Source: Clostridia bacterium
GTDB taxonomy: Bacteria > Bacillota > Clostridia > Oscillospirales > Acutalibacteraceae
Assembly (NCBI GenBank): GCA_017517865.1
Contig: JAFWYB010000053.1
Span: forward strand, 1-32,254
Reading direction: 5' to 3'
Length of the DNA: 32,254 nt
Part shown: positions 1 through 7,633 of the stretch, piece by piece
Numbering within the stretch: position 1 is the stretch's first letter
How the letters are laid out: each line of letters begins with the position of its first letter
Notes under the pieces: model-generated
What the model saw: only the letters and a program-made list of their open reading frames with translations
Told to the model about the DNA's origin: nothing
The model's database searches: none
Translations under genes and position numbers: made by a program

Positions 1-485
1 AAATCACCACGGTAGCGGTCAGCGAATGTCGGAATACACGGCAGTTAAACAGCAGACGAGAGTATTAGACAAGTTCAACAGCTTGACGGAAGAGTACAAC
101 CAAGCGGGCGATTTTATTAAACCTTCAAGTAAGCTGAGCTGTGAAACTCCCGAGTGGATGTAAAGCAGACGGGGAGAAACGCGGCGTGAGTGAAGATAAA
201 GATTAAAGCTTTTTAAGAGTCCGGCGAAAAAAGATTTTATTAAGCCTACTTAAGAGGGACACTTAGCACTTTCGGACTCCTTGCACCAAAGCGTGTTTTT
301 GCTTCCTTTTGTCACAACCGACAAAAGGAAGAGCCCCCGCGGCTTGAGCGGAGGGCGAGTAAATTAACTTATACAGCATAAAGGTGAAAAAGCAGAACCT
401 CTCCGTCCTTGCCTACGGCAAAGCCACCTTTTCCTCCGGAAACGGGCACCCTTTTGTCTGCGAAGCAATATCACCCGGAGCAAGG
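1..485 (+). repeat. Intergenic repeat family, copy A (5' end outside window)
   Basis: This copy matches those at 9218-9790 and 10153-10730 (+) and 17330-17720 (-). In order it holds a 45-codon frame (26-163), a conserved CACTTTCGGACTCCTTGCACC block (about 266-290), a 12-bp perfect hairpin (302-313 with 320-331, CTTCCTTTTGTC/GACAAAAGGAAG), a second GC-rich hairpin (333-356, GCCCCCGC/GCGGAGGGC), the block ACATAAAGRTKAAAAAG (near 375-390), then small hairpins (TTGCC-tac-GGCAA near 407-419). No conventional long gene lies here. Its function is unknown. Confidence 0.75.
26..163 (+). CDS. 45-residue reading frame inside repeat copy A
   Basis: An ATG-initiated frame of 45 codons starts MSEYTAVKQQ and contains LDKFNSLTEEYN and AGDFIK. 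I do not recognise the family. The same frame, with the same length, start and stop and no indels, recurs at 9319-9456 (+) and 17550-17687 (-). Between the A and B copies about five codons differ synonymously (TAC/TAT, TTC/TTT, TTG/CTG, GAA/GAG, TTT/TTC). No good Shine-Dalgarno sequence precedes the ATG. The frame continues upstream as NHHGSGQR in this copy and NHHGSGLR in the 17550 copy, so it may be the C-terminal remnant of a longer protein rather than an independent microprotein. Confidence 0.4.
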   Translation: MSEYTAVKQQTRVLDKFNSLTEEYNQAGDFIKPSSKLSCETPEWM

Positions 486-489
486 AAAA

Positions 490-526
490 TAAAACTGCCG
501 GGTGTCCTTACGAACACCCGGCATAC
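490..526 (-). terminator. Rho-independent terminator of the nfeD-SPFH operon
   Basis: A perfect 10-bp stem TGCCGGGTGT (496-505) pairs with ACACCCGGCA (514-523). On the minus strand it is followed by AGTTTTATTTT. It lies about 25 nt beyond the SPFH stop codon. Confidence 0.8.
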
Positions 527-547
527 GCTTACTGCGGTTTTTATGTG

Positions 548-1432
548 TTATTCTGATATAACCTCTTTAAAGGAGGTTGCAAGGCCGGCGAGCGACTGAA
601 TTTCTGAGGGGATAATAATCTTTGTTGCTTTGCCGTCTGCGGCTGCCGCAAAGGCCTCAAGAGCCTTAATTTTGATAACCTCTTCAGAAGCGTTTGCTTC
701 TCTGATAAGACGGATACCTTCGGCTGTAGCCTGCTGAACCTTGATGATAGCTTCAGCTTCACCCTCTGCCTTGAGAATCTGAGCCTGCTTTTCAGCGTCG
801 GCACGAAGAACGGCTGATTCCTTTTCACCTTCTGCAAGAAGGATAGCTGATTTCTTTTCACCCTCAGCCTTAAGGATAGCTTCACGGCGTTCACGCTCTG
901 CCTTCATCTGCTTTTCCATGGCGTTCTGAATTTCCTTGGGAGGAAGAATGTTCTTTAATTCAACACGGTTGATTTTGATACCCCAGGGGTCAGTTGCCTC
1001 GTCGAGGATACCTCTCATCTTGGTGTTGATGATATCACGGGATGTAAGAGTCTGGTCAAGCTCGAGTTCACCGATGATGTTACGAAGGGTTGTTGCACTG
1101 AGATTTTCAATAGCGGTGAGAGGATGCTCAACACCGTAGGTATAAAGCTTGGGGTCTGTTATCTGGAAGTAGATAACTGTGTCGATCTGCATTGTAACGT
1201 TATCCTTTGTGATAACGGGCTGAGGCGGGAAGTCAACAACCTGCTCCTTGAGTGAAACGGTTTTTGCAACTCTTTCAATAAAGGGAATCTTGAAATGAAG
1301 ACCTACACCCCAGGTGGTCTGGTAAGCGCCGAGACGTTCAATAACAACGGCTCTTGCCTGCTGAACAACTCTGATGTTTTTTGCGAGTATAACTACGATA
1401 ATTGCGAATAAGGGGATAATTATAAATTCCAT
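548..1432 (-). CDS. SPFH/band 7 (stomatin, QmcA-type) membrane protein
   Basis: A 294-residue SPFH-domain protein. One N-terminal membrane anchor (about residues 2-18) is followed by a band 7 domain with typical text such as VVIERLGAYQTTWGVGLHFK and PPQPVITKDNVTMQIDTV, then a charged coiled coil rich in KAEGEKKSAILLAEGEKE repeats (about 185-235), and a short C-terminal tail. Family members form large oligomeric scaffolds in membrane microdomains and often pair with NfeD proteins, as here: nfeD lies 30 nt upstream on the same strand. The start is fixed by AAAGGAGAAGAAAA before the ATG. The family is certain; the client or cargo is unknown. Confidence 0.93.
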   Translation of the reverse strand: MEFIIIPLFAIIVVILAKNIRVVQQARAVVIERLGAYQTTWGVGLHFKIPFIERVAKTVSLKEQVVDFPPQPVITKDNVTMQIDTVIYFQITDPKLYTYGVEHPLTAIENLSATTLRNIIGELELDQTLTSRDIINTKMRGILDEATDPWGIKINRVELKNILPPKEIQNAMEKQMKAERERREAILKAEGEKKSAILLAEGEKESAVLRADAEKQAQILKAEGEAEAIIKVQQATAEGIRLIREANASEEVIKIKALEAFAAAADGKATKIIIPSEIQSLAGLATSFKEVISE

Positions 1433-1462
1433 TTTTCTTCTCCTTTAAAATATTTATTATTT

Positions 1463-1909
1463 TTATTTGGCAGAATCCTCTGCCGGACTTACGATGAGCT
1501 TTACGCCTTCAATGGCGTCAACGGTTACCTTGGTTTTTGCAGGAATGCTTTCTCCGCCCGTACTTCTTGCAGTCCATTCTTTGCCCATACAGGAAACGGC
1601 GCCGCGTGCGGTGAGATTGTTGATTTCTTCGGTAACCACGCCCTGCTTACCTATTACCATATCCGCATTGGTAGGAATGTGCTTGCTGTCGAGATATCTT
1701 TTTGCAAGGGGACGGGTGACGATAAGTGCAACAGCCGAAACAACAAGGAACAGAAGAATCTGAATCCAGAGCTGTGCGCCGAGGAATGCTGTAATCAGTG
1801 CGGCAAAGGCACCCAAGGCAAACCATATAGATACAAGTGAGGGTGTAACGGCTTCAACAACAAGGAATAAAATACCTGCAACAAGCCAGAAAATTTCCAT
1901 CGGTCCCAT
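1463..1909 (-). CDS. NfeD-like membrane protein
   Basis: A 148-residue short-form NfeD protein without the ClpP-like protease domain of long NfeD. Hydrophobic segments fill residues about 5-25 and 28-65. A soluble OB-fold-like C-terminal domain follows, with the typical MVIGKQGVVTEEI...GAVSCMGKEWTA pattern and a closing VTVDAIEGVKLIV. NfeD OB domains partner SPFH proteins, and the SPFH gene follows directly. The ribosome binding site AAGGAGGTGTCCT fixes the ATG. A good promoter lies upstream (1952-1980). Confidence 0.9.
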   Translation of the reverse strand: MGPMEIFWLVAGILFLVVEAVTPSLVSIWFALGAFAALITAFLGAQLWIQILLFLVVSAVALIVTRPLAKRYLDSKHIPTNADMVIGKQGVVTEEINNLTARGAVSCMGKEWTARSTGGESIPAKTKVTVDAIEGVKLIVSPAEDSAK

Positions 1910-1951
1910 AGGACACCTCCTTCTTTTTATTTACTGAATCAGTATGGTTAT

Positions 1952-1980
1952 ATTTTATTATATTACGCTTTAAAAAGCAA
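1952..1980 (-). promoter_or_regulatory. Predicted sigma-A promoter for nfeD-SPFH
   Basis: On the minus strand TTGCTT (1980-1975) is followed after 17 bp by TAAAAT (1957-1952), about 45 nt before the nfeD start. Confidence 0.65.
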
Positions 1981-2132
1981 CATTCTCTTTGAGCCGATTC
2001 AGACCGATTTACAGTTATTTCAGCTTCGATTTTTAAAACCTACTCTTCCGCAAACTCTTTTTTGCTCGTTTTTTCTCTCTTTTTCGCTTTTATGCTCTTT
2101 TTTTATGTTTTGGGTGAAAAAACAGAAAATTC

Positions 2133-2966
2133 TTATTCGGCAAAAATATCTCTGAAGATTTCAAGACCGGATATTTTCATAACCTTGCTGCTTATGCCCG
2201 AGCAGTAGGGACCTATAAGACGGCAACCCGTATCCATAAGATGGGCGTCTATACCGAAAACCGAATCCTTTTTCTTTTTCCACATACTGTTTATAATAAG
2301 GCGCACCATTCTGTCACAGCTTGTGCTTACCATATCCATAGCCTTCTGAGCCTTTGACGAGCTCTTTTTCTGGCTGCGGAAAATATCGGTCTTTGTAAAG
2401 CCGGGGCAGATAAGACCTATGTAACAGCGGCCTCTTGTTTCCTCGCGTACTGCGTCGGTGAAGCTTTTAAGAGCTGCCTTGCTTGCTGAATAAACCGAGG
2501 TACCGGCAAGTGAGCAGAGAGCCGCCGATGAGGCTACGTTTATTATTGCCGCGCTTTCGGATTTCAAAACGTTGGGCATAAGAGCCTTCATAGAATAAAC
2601 CGATGAAAAGAAGTTGATTTCCATAGCGCTGTCAATTTCTTCAAGGCTGTAATTTTCAAAGCGGTCAAACTTGGGCAGAATTCCCGCATTGTTTATGAGA
2701 ATATCAATCTGTCGGTTTTCTTTTTCAAACGTGTCTGCAAGCTCTGCCCACTTATTTTTATCTGAAACGTCAAAGGCGTAATAGCAGAACTTATGTGAAT
2801 AGCGGCCGAGCTCCTCTTTAAGGGCGGCAAGCTTGCTTTCGGTTCTGGCAATACCGATAACGTTACAGCCGTGATCTTTGATAAGCTTTTCCGAAAGAAG
2901 TCTGCCTATACCGCTTGAGGCACCTGTTACTATTACTGTTTTACAGTCAAACCAGCATTTTGTCAT
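2133..2966 (-). CDS. Short-chain dehydrogenase/reductase (SDR)
   Basis: A 277-residue classical SDR, counting from the ATG preceded by AAGGAGAG. An in-frame ATG ten codons upstream lacks a ribosome site. The Rossmann motif TGASSGIG is at residues 14-21, NNAG at 92-95, the catalytic Ser in VASSAA (146-147), and YSASK gives Tyr159 and Lys163. The tail (from about 235) is less conserved and probably shapes the substrate pocket or a membrane contact. The protein is an NAD(P)-dependent oxidoreductase of unknown substrate. It is divergent from an acyl-CoA ligase across a 247-bp spacer, so an acyl, fatty-acid or polyketide-like substrate is possible but only inferred. Confidence 0.88.
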   Translation of the reverse strand: MTKCWFDCKTVIVTGASSGIGRLLSEKLIKDHGCNVIGIARTESKLAALKEELGRYSHKFCYYAFDVSDKNKWAELADTFEKENRQIDILINNAGILPKFDRFENYSLEEIDSAMEINFFSSVYSMKALMPNVLKSESAAIINVASSAALCSLAGTSVYSASKAALKSFTDAVREETRGRCYIGLICPGFTKTDIFRSQKKSSSKAQKAMDMVSTSCDRMVRLIINSMWKKKKDSVFGIDAHLMDTGCRLIGPYCSGISSKVMKISGLEIFRDIFAE

Positions 2967-3148
2967 AAGTATATCTCTCCTTGGCTTTATATTCATTTAA
3001 CACATAGTTTACATACAGTATATCTGAGTGTAGCACTTTTCAGAGGTATACTTATGTTATAAAAATGAATTTTTTGTAAACCGATGTGATACAGAGTACA
3101 AAAAGCAACACAGTGTAACAATTTATGCAAACTGTAAGAATTTATACA

Positions 3149-3177
3149 TTGACTTTGTTTTTTTGCAGGGCTATAAT
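3149..3177 (+). promoter_or_regulatory. Predicted sigma-A promoter for the acyl-CoA ligase
   Basis: TTGACT (3149-3154), a 17-bp spacer and a perfect TATAAT (3172-3177), 37 nt before the start codon. Partly repeated TGTAA/TTTACA words nearby (3005-3140) could hold operators or the divergent SDR promoter, but none is clear. Confidence 0.75.
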
Positions 3178-3213
3178 ACACGGGAGTTCAAAACAAAAGA
3201 AGGAGAGAGATAT

Positions 3214-4908
3214 ATGGATTTCATACCCAGAATACCTATAAACAACTATCTTGCAAAGCCCTATGACGAATCCTGCTACGATTATCTTCTTGCAAGCTAC
3301 AAAAGAATTTCAAGAGATCTCGGTGAGGATTACACAGCCTTCGTTACGCCCGTAGGTCCTGTGGAATCGGAAACAGGCATTAAAAGGCTTCTGAGAGATA
3401 TTGAAAAGGTAGCCTCGTTCATAGATTCAATCGGCATTAAAAAGGGCGATGTTATAACCGCCTTTCTTCCCACCTGCGGCCACGCCTTCGTTGCCTTCTA
3501 TTCACTTATAAAGCTCGGAGTAATTGCAAACTTCGTGCATCCTCTTACACCGCCCGCGCAGCTTGATGAGATTATGCAGCACACAGGCAGTAAGGCTGTT
3601 TTTATGCTTGATCTTTTTGCAGACCCCTACAGAAGCATCATAGAAAAATATCCTGCAATCGTCTGTTCAACCTCAGATTTCTGCGACGGTATTGCTTATC
3701 AGTACGCCAAGGGCAACGAAATGCAGAACGCAAAGGTACCCGAGCATAAAAATGTTTATATATATAAAGATATTCTTGCTATGGACCTTGCTGAGGTACC
3801 CTCAATTGTTGCACCCTACAAGGACGACGCCGTTTATCTTCACGGCGGCGGAACTACCGGAAAGAGCAAGACTATTATCCACTCAAACTATTCAATAAAT
3901 TTCCTTGCATATACTATGTACGCTCTTGACCCCGAAAGAGATTACAGCGATACATATTCAATCTGTGCTCTTCCCTGCTTCCATGCCTACGGCCTCGGTG
4001 TAACGATGCACTATGCGCTCTGTAATGCCTACAGACCCATTATGATTGCAAAGTTTGACCCCCGTCAGGTAAACGAGCTTATCAGAAAGTACCGCGTGCT
4101 TGAATTCCTCGGTGTTCCCAAAATGTTCCAGAAGATGATTGAAGAGGACAACTTTGAAAACGAGGGTGTCAAAAATATTAAGATCATTTCTGCAGGCGGC
4201 GATTTTGTCAGCGATGAGTTTATAAGTCTTTTCAACGCCAAGCTCAGAAAGCTGGGCTCAGACGCAAAAATGTGCAGAGGCTACGGCCTTACCGAAATGT
4301 GCGCCGTGTGTACCACCAACACGGGTATTCCCGACTATAAATCACACACGGTAGGCCGCCCCATCTACGGCACCACAATCGAAATTTGGGACAGTGAATG
4401 CAATAAGCTTGAATGTGGTGAAATCGGTGAGATTGTTGTTACCGGCGAAACTATGATGAACAGATATCTTCCCGACGATGTTATCAAGGATACGGGCATT
4501 TATACCGACGAAAACGGTAAGAAGTGGATAAGAACCGGCGATGTGGGCTTCCTTGACGCTGACGGACATCTTATTTTCACAAGCCGTATCAAGAGAATCA
4601 TCATAATCGCAGGCTATAATATTTATCCTGCAACAATCGAAGAAAAGGTTCTTGAGCTTGATTACGTCAGCGAGGCTTGTGCCTGCCAGGGCTATGACGA
4701 AAAGGGTAAGCCCTGTGTTAAGCTTGTTGTTTCGCTTGTTGATAAGCAGGCTGACGAAGAAGAAGCAAAGGCAAAGCTTGCCGATTTCTGCAAGAAAAAT
4801 CTTGAAGGCTACTCGGTTCCCAGAAAAATTGAGATCATGGACCTTCTTCCCAGAACCAAGATGGATAAGATTGACTTCGTAAAGCTTACAGACCCATTAC
4901 CGCGATAA
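3214..4908 (+). CDS. Class I AMP-forming acyl-CoA synthetase/ligase
   Basis: 564 residues from the ATG preceded by AAGGAGAGAGATAT; an upstream in-frame start at 3163 lies inside the promoter. It is an adenylate-forming enzyme (AMP-binding superfamily) that activates a carboxylate with ATP and normally transfers it to CoA. Visible motifs are the phosphate-binding loop HGGGTTGKSKT, the GYGLTEMCA adenine/Mg motif, the ATPase motif RTGDVGFLDADGHL, the hinge RIKRIIIIAGYNIYPATIE, and a C-terminal catalytic Lys in LPRTKMDKID. The substrate cannot be read from the sequence. Length fits fatty or aryl acyl-CoA ligases. The divergent SDR may act in the same pathway. Confidence 0.88.
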   Translation: MDFIPRIPINNYLAKPYDESCYDYLLASYKRISRDLGEDYTAFVTPVGPVESETGIKRLLRDIEKVASFIDSIGIKKGDVITAFLPTCGHAFVAFYSLIKLGVIANFVHPLTPPAQLDEIMQHTGSKAVFMLDLFADPYRSIIEKYPAIVCSTSDFCDGIAYQYAKGNEMQNAKVPEHKNVYIYKDILAMDLAEVPSIVAPYKDDAVYLHGGGTTGKSKTIIHSNYSINFLAYTMYALDPERDYSDTYSICALPCFHAYGLGVTMHYALCNAYRPIMIAKFDPRQVNELIRKYRVLEFLGVPKMFQKMIEEDNFENEGVKNIKIISAGGDFVSDEFISLFNAKLRKLGSDAKMCRGYGLTEMCAVCTTNTGIPDYKSHTVGRPIYGTTIEIWDSECNKLECGEIGEIVVTGETMMNRYLPDDVIKDTGIYTDENGKKWIRTGDVGFLDADGHLIFTSRIKRIIIIAGYNIYPATIEEKVLELDYVSEACACQGYDEKGKPCVKLVVSLVDKQADEEEAKAKLADFCKKNLEGYSVPRKIEIMDLLPRTKMDKIDFVKLTDPLPR

Positions 4909-4910
4909 GA

Positions 4911-4936
4911 AAAAAGCACCGTAAGGTGCTTTTTTA
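4911..4936 (+). terminator. Terminator of the acyl-CoA ligase gene
   Basis: AAAAAGCACC-gtaa-GGTGC followed by seven T residues, directly after the stop codon. Confidence 0.88.
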
Positions 4937-5044
4937 ATGCGCAATCGCGGGAAAGGTTTTATCAAACAGCAAGAAAAATCCGGCGGGTAGGGCTTACCCT
5001 TTACCGCCCGGGTCGGGCGCAATTCCGCATTCCACATTCAGAAT
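4934..5044. repeat. Short degenerate copy of the TTAA/GCGCAAT repeat
   Basis: It begins at TTAA inside the terminator T-run and reads TGCGCAATCGCGGGAAAGG, then TTTTATCAAACAGCAAG. The same text follows the terminator at 31984-32050, and the arm matches the ends of the element at 24351-24750. It ends in AT-rich GAATTC-like words. No gene is present. Confidence 0.55.
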
Positions 5045-5052
5045 TCAGAAAT

Positions 5053-5083
5053 AAAAAATGCTCCCCGAAGGGAGCAATTTTTT
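5053..5083 (-). terminator. Terminator of the iron alcohol dehydrogenase gene, probably bidirectional
   Basis: Stem GCTCCC-ttcg-GGGAGC followed on the minus strand by ATTTTTT. The plus strand also has a T-run after the stem. Confidence 0.82.
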
Positions 5084-6293
5084 ATTTCATAAGACGTCTG
5101 ATAACTGCCTCGCAGTCTGCTTCGTTCATAATCTTGGGAACGGGGTAGAGGGGATTACCTTCCTTGAGGGCACGCTTAACGAGAAGAGGAATGTCTTCTT
5201 CCTTAATGCAGTCGAACTTATCGGGGATGTTCATGTTCTTGTTGAGTTCCTTGATCTTTTCGATAAGAGCAACAGCCTTTTCAGCTTCTGTACCGTCAGT
5301 CTTTACGCCTGAGGTTTCAGCAAGAACTGCGAGCTTCTCATAAGCTGTTTCGCCGTAGTACTCAAGCACATAGGGAAGAATAATTGCATTTGCAAGACCG
5401 TGAGGAACACCGTATAAACCGCCGAGGTTGTGAGCAATAGCATGTACATAGCCGACGTAAGCTCTTGTGAAAGCCATACCTGCATAGAAGGAGCCCCAGA
5501 GCATTTCGTTTCTTGCATCAACATCCTTACCGTTTGTGTAAGCCTTTTCGATGTTATCAATAATCATCTTAGTTGCTCTGATTGCATAGTCATTGGTTGA
5601 TTTTACACCGCTCTTGCCGATGTAAGCTTCGACAGCGTGGGTAAGAGCATCCATACCTGTGGTTGATGTAATGTGAGGGGGAAGACCTACTGTAAGCTCG
5701 GGGTCAAGCACAGCGTATTTGGGACGGAGTTTGGGGTCGTTACAAGCATTCTTTTCATGGGTTTCAGGGTCGGTAACAACAGCTGCAAGTGTAACCTCTG
5801 AGCCTGTGCCTGCAGTGGTGGGTACTGCGAAAAGAGGGGGAAGCTTGTGTGTAATCTTAAGAACACCGCGCATTTTTTTGACGGGCTTTTTGGGGTTGGT
5901 GACTCTTGCTGCTGCAATTTTTGCGCAGTCCATGGGTGAGCCGCCGCCGAAGGCGATAACGCCGTCACAGCCGTTATCAACATAGAGCTTGCGTGCATCT
6001 TCAATATTCTGGATTGTGGGGTTGGGCTGAGTACCGTCGTAAACAACGTATTCAATGCCTGCCTTTTCCAATTCTTCAAAGAGAGAATCGAGAAGGTGGA
6101 TACTCATAAGACCCTTATCGGTAACAACGAGAAGCTTCTTTAAGCCTTTTTCTTCAATAAAGGCGGGAAGTCTGCGGATTGCACCGGGACCGTCGAGAAC
6201 ATAAGGTTCTGACCAGTCAAAGACGGGAGCTGAGGTAAGAATTTTGAACACCTGCTGATAAGCTCTGTAATAGGCTTTTTTAATCTGCCACAT
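5082..6293 (-). CDS. Iron-containing alcohol dehydrogenase
   Basis: 403 residues from the ATG (MWQIKK) preceded by AAAGGATGAAAATT; an ATG eleven codons upstream lacks a ribosome site. It is a group III (Fe-ADH) enzyme reducing aldehydes to alcohols with NAD(P)H. The dinucleotide loop GGGSPMD is at residues 116-122, and TTAGTGSEV at 159-167. Predicted metal ligands are Asp215 and His219 (MDALTHAVEAY), His284 (HAIAHNLGG) and His298 (GVPHGLANA). All are present, so the enzyme should be active. It stands alone with its own promoter and terminator. The substrate (ethanol, butanol, propanediol or other) is not decidable. Confidence 0.92.
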   Translation of the reverse strand: MWQIKKAYYRAYQQVFKILTSAPVFDWSEPYVLDGPGAIRRLPAFIEEKGLKKLLVVTDKGLMSIHLLDSLFEELEKAGIEYVVYDGTQPNPTIQNIEDARKLYVDNGCDGVIAFGGGSPMDCAKIAAARVTNPKKPVKKMRGVLKITHKLPPLFAVPTTAGTGSEVTLAAVVTDPETHEKNACNDPKLRPKYAVLDPELTVGLPPHITSTTGMDALTHAVEAYIGKSGVKSTNDYAIRATKMIIDNIEKAYTNGKDVDARNEMLWGSFYAGMAFTRAYVGYVHAIAHNLGGLYGVPHGLANAIILPYVLEYYGETAYEKLAVLAETSGVKTDGTEAEKAVALIEKIKELNKNMNIPDKFDCIKEEDIPLLVKRALKEGNPLYPVPKIMNEADCEAVIRRLMK

Positions 6294-6336
6294 AATTTTC
6301 ATCCTTTCTGTTGGTTTGTAGTTCATACATACTTAA

Positions 6337-6365
6337 ATATTACTATTATTTGTAATTTTTTTCAA
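6337..6365 (-). promoter_or_regulatory. Predicted sigma-A promoter for the iron alcohol dehydrogenase
   Basis: On the minus strand TTGAAA (6365-6360), a 17-bp spacer, TAATAT (6342-6337). It lies between the end of the upstream ATPase gene and the ADH start. Confidence 0.6.
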
Positions 6366-6381
6366 GGCTTAAATGTTAATT

Positions 6382-7461
6382 TTATATGTCTGCAGTGATT
6401 TTATTTATAAAATTCACGCTATATTCCGTCAGAGCATCAAAATCCATAGCAGCGCGGTATTCTGCCTCGAGTCTGTCGTGCACCTGTTTGGCGGCAGAAA
6501 GCTTTTTCACCGCTTCCTTTATCAGCTCGGCCTTAAGTCTGCTGTTAAAACGGAGCACCTGACGGTTGTTTTCAATTGTCGGGCGCATAAATCTGCCGCA
6601 GTGTACCGTTCTGCAGAACCCGGGTAGGGCGGTGAAGTCTTTTTTAAGACTTACCAGAGCAACGTTTACCTCGGGAATGATAATATGCTCGCTTCTTGTA
6701 CTGTCAAGGGGGCTGTAACAGAAAATCACGTCGTAGCCGTTGGCAACTGCCTTGTCTCCGATTTTTTCGCAGATGAGCTTTCCCGCCTGTCCCCACTTGT
6801 CGTCGAGGGCAAAAATTCTTGTTGCAAGAGCAGAAAAGCTTTCATGAAAAAAAATTTCTCCCTTGGGAGTTATCGCCGAAGCAAAGCGGCGGTACCTTCT
6901 GCCGGGGCTGCACTTTTTCTTTCGGGGCGTTTCTCTCTGAGCAAATCTTTTTGCAAAAGCCTCTGCCTTTTCCTCAATTACATATCGGTCGGAAAGCAAT
7001 GCGGTTTCTCTTTCGAGCTTGCCTGCCGCAGAAAGATAAGCGGCGCTTCGTCTGTGGTAAAGAGAGTTTTCAACGGTAAGGCTTATTATTCTCTCTCTTT
7101 TGCGGCGCAGAACGCTCTCATCCCAGAACCGGCCGAGATTTATTATATTTTCTGCCGCGCCGGGAAAACGGGGCTCGATTACGTGGGGCGAGGTGCCGTC
7201 GGCAAGACAGAGACCTGCCTCAGGTGAAATAAGGCCGTCAAGGCTTTCGGGGTCAGAGGCGCAGTGTACCTTTTCGCAGGGAATTCCCTTTTCGTCAAGT
7301 CGGTCTGCCAGCCTTTTCATAAGCGTGGATTTTCCCGTTCCCGGTCCGCCCTTGATGATGTAGGTGCCGACGTCGGTGTAGGGGTTATAAAGCTCGTCAA
7401 AAAAAGAAACGAAGCCCTTGGGTGTGTTTGCTCCGAGAAAGAAATCTGTGTTACGGCTCAT
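6382..7461 (-). CDS. Two-module P-loop ATPase, PRK06851-like, with a degenerate second P-loop
   Basis: 359 residues starting at the ATG behind GGAGGTAGCATA. The N-terminal module has ANTPKGFVSFFDEL then IIKGGPGTGKSTLM (Walker A at 38-46). The second module begins with the matching ITPKGEIFFHE (from about 196), but where a Walker A would follow it reads ALDDKWGQAGKL (about 218-229), with no GxxGxGKS. The middle (110-190) is basic and helical. I assign it to a clostridial/bacillary family of duplicated ATPases of unknown role from memory of the TPKG-plus-P-loop arrangement. It is divergent from galT. Function unknown. Confidence 0.7.
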   Translation of the reverse strand: MSRNTDFFLGANTPKGFVSFFDELYNPYTDVGTYIIKGGPGTGKSTLMKRLADRLDEKGIPCEKVHCASDPESLDGLISPEAGLCLADGTSPHVIEPRFPGAAENIINLGRFWDESVLRRKRERIISLTVENSLYHRRSAAYLSAAGKLERETALLSDRYVIEEKAEAFAKRFAQRETPRKKKCSPGRRYRRFASAITPKGEIFFHESFSALATRIFALDDKWGQAGKLICEKIGDKAVANGYDVIFCYSPLDSTRSEHIIIPEVNVALVSLKKDFTALPGFCRTVHCGRFMRPTIENNRQVLRFNSRLKAELIKEAVKKLSAAKQVHDRLEAEYRAAMDFDALTEYSVNFINKITADI

Positions 7462-7572
7462 TATGCTACCTCCGCTGGTTTTTATTAGGCTTTGTCACAA
7501 TCAACGCTGTATCGGTACATCGCCTTTTGTTATTATTCTATTCCCGAAGAGCTTATTTGTCACAGAAAGCAG

Positions 7573-7602
7573 TTGATTTTTGGGCCTTATATGGTGTATT
7601 AT
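7573..7602 (+). promoter_or_regulatory. Predicted promoter for galT
   Basis: TTGATT (7573-7578), an 18-bp spacer, TATTAT (7597-7602), about 32 nt before the galT start. Confidence 0.5.
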
Positions 7603-7633
7603 TATTAAGATAATATATAAAGGGGTGTTCCTG

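Noticed and set aside
384-599. 71-codon plus-strand frame across the repeat end and the SPFH 3' end
   Set aside because: It runs through a terminator and antisense to a certain gene, with no ribosome site; a chance frame in repeat DNA.
541-894. 117-codon minus-strand frame overlapping the SPFH gene
   Set aside because: It is an out-of-frame shadow of the SPFH coiled-coil repeats.
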